Shown piece after piece: positions 63,357 to 64,000 of a stretch of 64,000 nt of DNA (the stretch's first letter is position 1; every line of letters starts with the position of its first letter). Source of the stretch: Corynebacterium glyciniphilum AJ 3170 (GTDB taxonomy: Bacteria > Actinomycetota > Actinomycetes > Mycobacteriales > Mycobacteriaceae); NCBI RefSeq assembly GCF_000626675.1, contig NZ_CP006842.1:1798001-1862000 (forward strand), in the 5' to 3' direction. The position numbers were made by a program, and so were the translations under genes. Below the pieces are notes generated by a model. That model ran no database searches. It was not told the DNA's origin and saw only the letters and a program-made list of their open reading frames with translations.

Positions 63357-63384
63357 GTTAGTTCATACAGCTAACATTGTCGTT
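63357..63384 (+). promoter_or_regulatory. Promoter and small inverted repeat before the last gene
   Basis: TAACAT at 63372-63377 ends 7 bases before the GTG at 63385. It overlaps the right arm of the inverted repeat GTTAG (63357-63361) / CTAAC (63371-63375), which could be an operator. Confidence 0.4.
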
Positions 63385-64000
63385 GTGACATATCCTGCAG
63401 ACACCGCCGCCACGACTGCCCCCACCTACCGCTCTATTCTGCGGAACTTTCCTTCGTCGAGCCGGGGCCTCCCACTGACCTGGGAGAGCGGTCGCAGCGA
63501 TGATTCCTGCCGTGCCTGGGGCCTGAGCCTGCCGCACGGCTTGACGGACGGTCGGGTCGTCAACGGCCCCGCGGAGGCACACCCCCCGAATGCGGGGTTC
63601 CAGAAGCTCTTCGTCGTGGACCCGGGGGAAGCCCACCGTCACCATCTCGCCCGCGTGTTCGGCATCCGTACCACCGACGATATCCTCGAGAGCGCGTCCG
63701 CCCGTCTCAGGGACGCCGGCGACCCGGACTACCGGGAGCACCTGCCTCTCCTGGACACTCTGTGCAGCACCACCGGTCCGGAGCGTCCCGCAGCCCACAC
63801 TGTGCTCAGCCCTGTCGATCCAGCCCACCATCATCTGATCGTCCCCTTCCTCCAGGACAGTGCCCCCATGGCGCTTCCCGAGACTCCTCCGCAGGACACC
63901 ACCGCCTGGGATGTCTCGGTTGCGGTGCACCTGCTGTGGTTAGCCCACGGCGGCGGGCTGGTCACCGAGGATCAGTGTTCCGGGATGCTTGCCCGGGCCC
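63385..64000 (+). CDS. Unknown protein, 3' end beyond the window
   Basis: A GTG-started frame (MTYPADTAATTAPTYRS) stays open for 205 codons to the end of the window. TAACAT lies 7 bases before the start, in the same arrangement as the other leaderless genes. The product has no signal peptide or membrane helix in the visible part. The stretch WDVSVAVHLLWLAHGGGLV recalls the DUF1266 family, but this is a weak impression and the family needs the missing part. It is the only long open frame here that agrees with a promoter. Confidence 0.6.
   Translation, partial: MTYPADTAATTAPTYRSILRNFPSSSRGLPLTWESGRSDDSCRAWGLSLPHGLTDGRVVNGPAEAHPPNAGFQKLFVVDPGEAHRHHLARVFGIRTTDDILESASARLRDAGDPDYREHLPLLDTLCSTTGPERPAAHTVLSPVDPAHHHLIVPFLQDSAPMALPETPPQDTTAWDVSVAVHLLWLAHGGGLVTEDQCSGMLARA

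Overview
The window is 64 kb of high-GC actinobacterial chromosome, dense in genes and housekeeping in character. The gene set (mycothiol ligase MshC, mannosyltransferase MptB, OpcA beside Zwf, a RipA-like NlpC/P60 protein, AcnR beside aconitase) points to the mycolic-acid actinobacteria, and most likely to Corynebacterium or a close relative; the species cannot be told from the sequence. From memory, the order of roughly the first 53 kb follows the Mycobacterium tuberculosis block ribG-uvrC-whiA-gap-ppc-secG-zwf-tkt-ctaB-mptB-suf-acn-ripA-nfeD, and the last 10 kb follows a second block (PEBP, pyrD, lppL, uppP, mshC, hisE, hisG). The apparent junction lies at a tRNA-Leu gene.

Layout: 1-2843 riboflavin synthesis (ribD end, ribE, ribBA, ribH); 2905-3426 a PH-domain membrane protein; 3446-8602 uvrC, rapZ, yvcK, whiA; 8680-15039 lower glycolysis and anaplerosis (gap, pgk, tpiA, ppc) and secG; 15111-21751 on the minus strand, the pentose phosphate operon tkt-tal-zwf-opcA-pgl; 22029-24317 heme O and heme A synthesis (ctaB, ctaA, convergent); 24364-27796 an ABC-2 exporter pair and mptB; 27987-34298 the Fe-S assembly operon sufR-B-D-C-S-U-T; 34401-35555 a lycopene cyclase; 36030-39071 an ABC-F ATPase and a lactate monooxygenase-like flavoprotein; 39049-45043 on the minus strand, acn, acnR, an ACT protein, a UPF0210 protein and a membrane protein; 45376-51753 a small membrane protein, the NlpC/P60 hydrolase, two conserved unknowns and an nfeD-stomatin pair; 51650-52980 a HTH protein and a TVP38-type membrane protein; 53063-53148 tRNA-Leu(GAG); 53398-63289 PEBP, pyrD, a lipoprotein, uppP, mshC, a small unknown, a thioesterase, a HAD phosphatase, hisE, hisG and aspA; 63385-64000 an unfinished gene.

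No mobile element, CRISPR array, prophage or recognisable new defence or biosynthetic system was found. The interest is in gene expression. At least 22 genes have a -10-like hexamer ending 6 to 8 bases before the start codon, which predicts leaderless mRNAs. Two divergent gene pairs share overlapping -10 hexamers, and one -10 hexamer begins inside the stop codon of the gene before it. Two convergent pairs are separated by perfect palindromes of 48 and 54 bp. The acn promoter holds a near-perfect AcnR operator, sufR is preceded by a long inverted repeat, and the ABC-F gene has a leader carrying an unannotated 51-codon reading frame with its own ribosome binding site.
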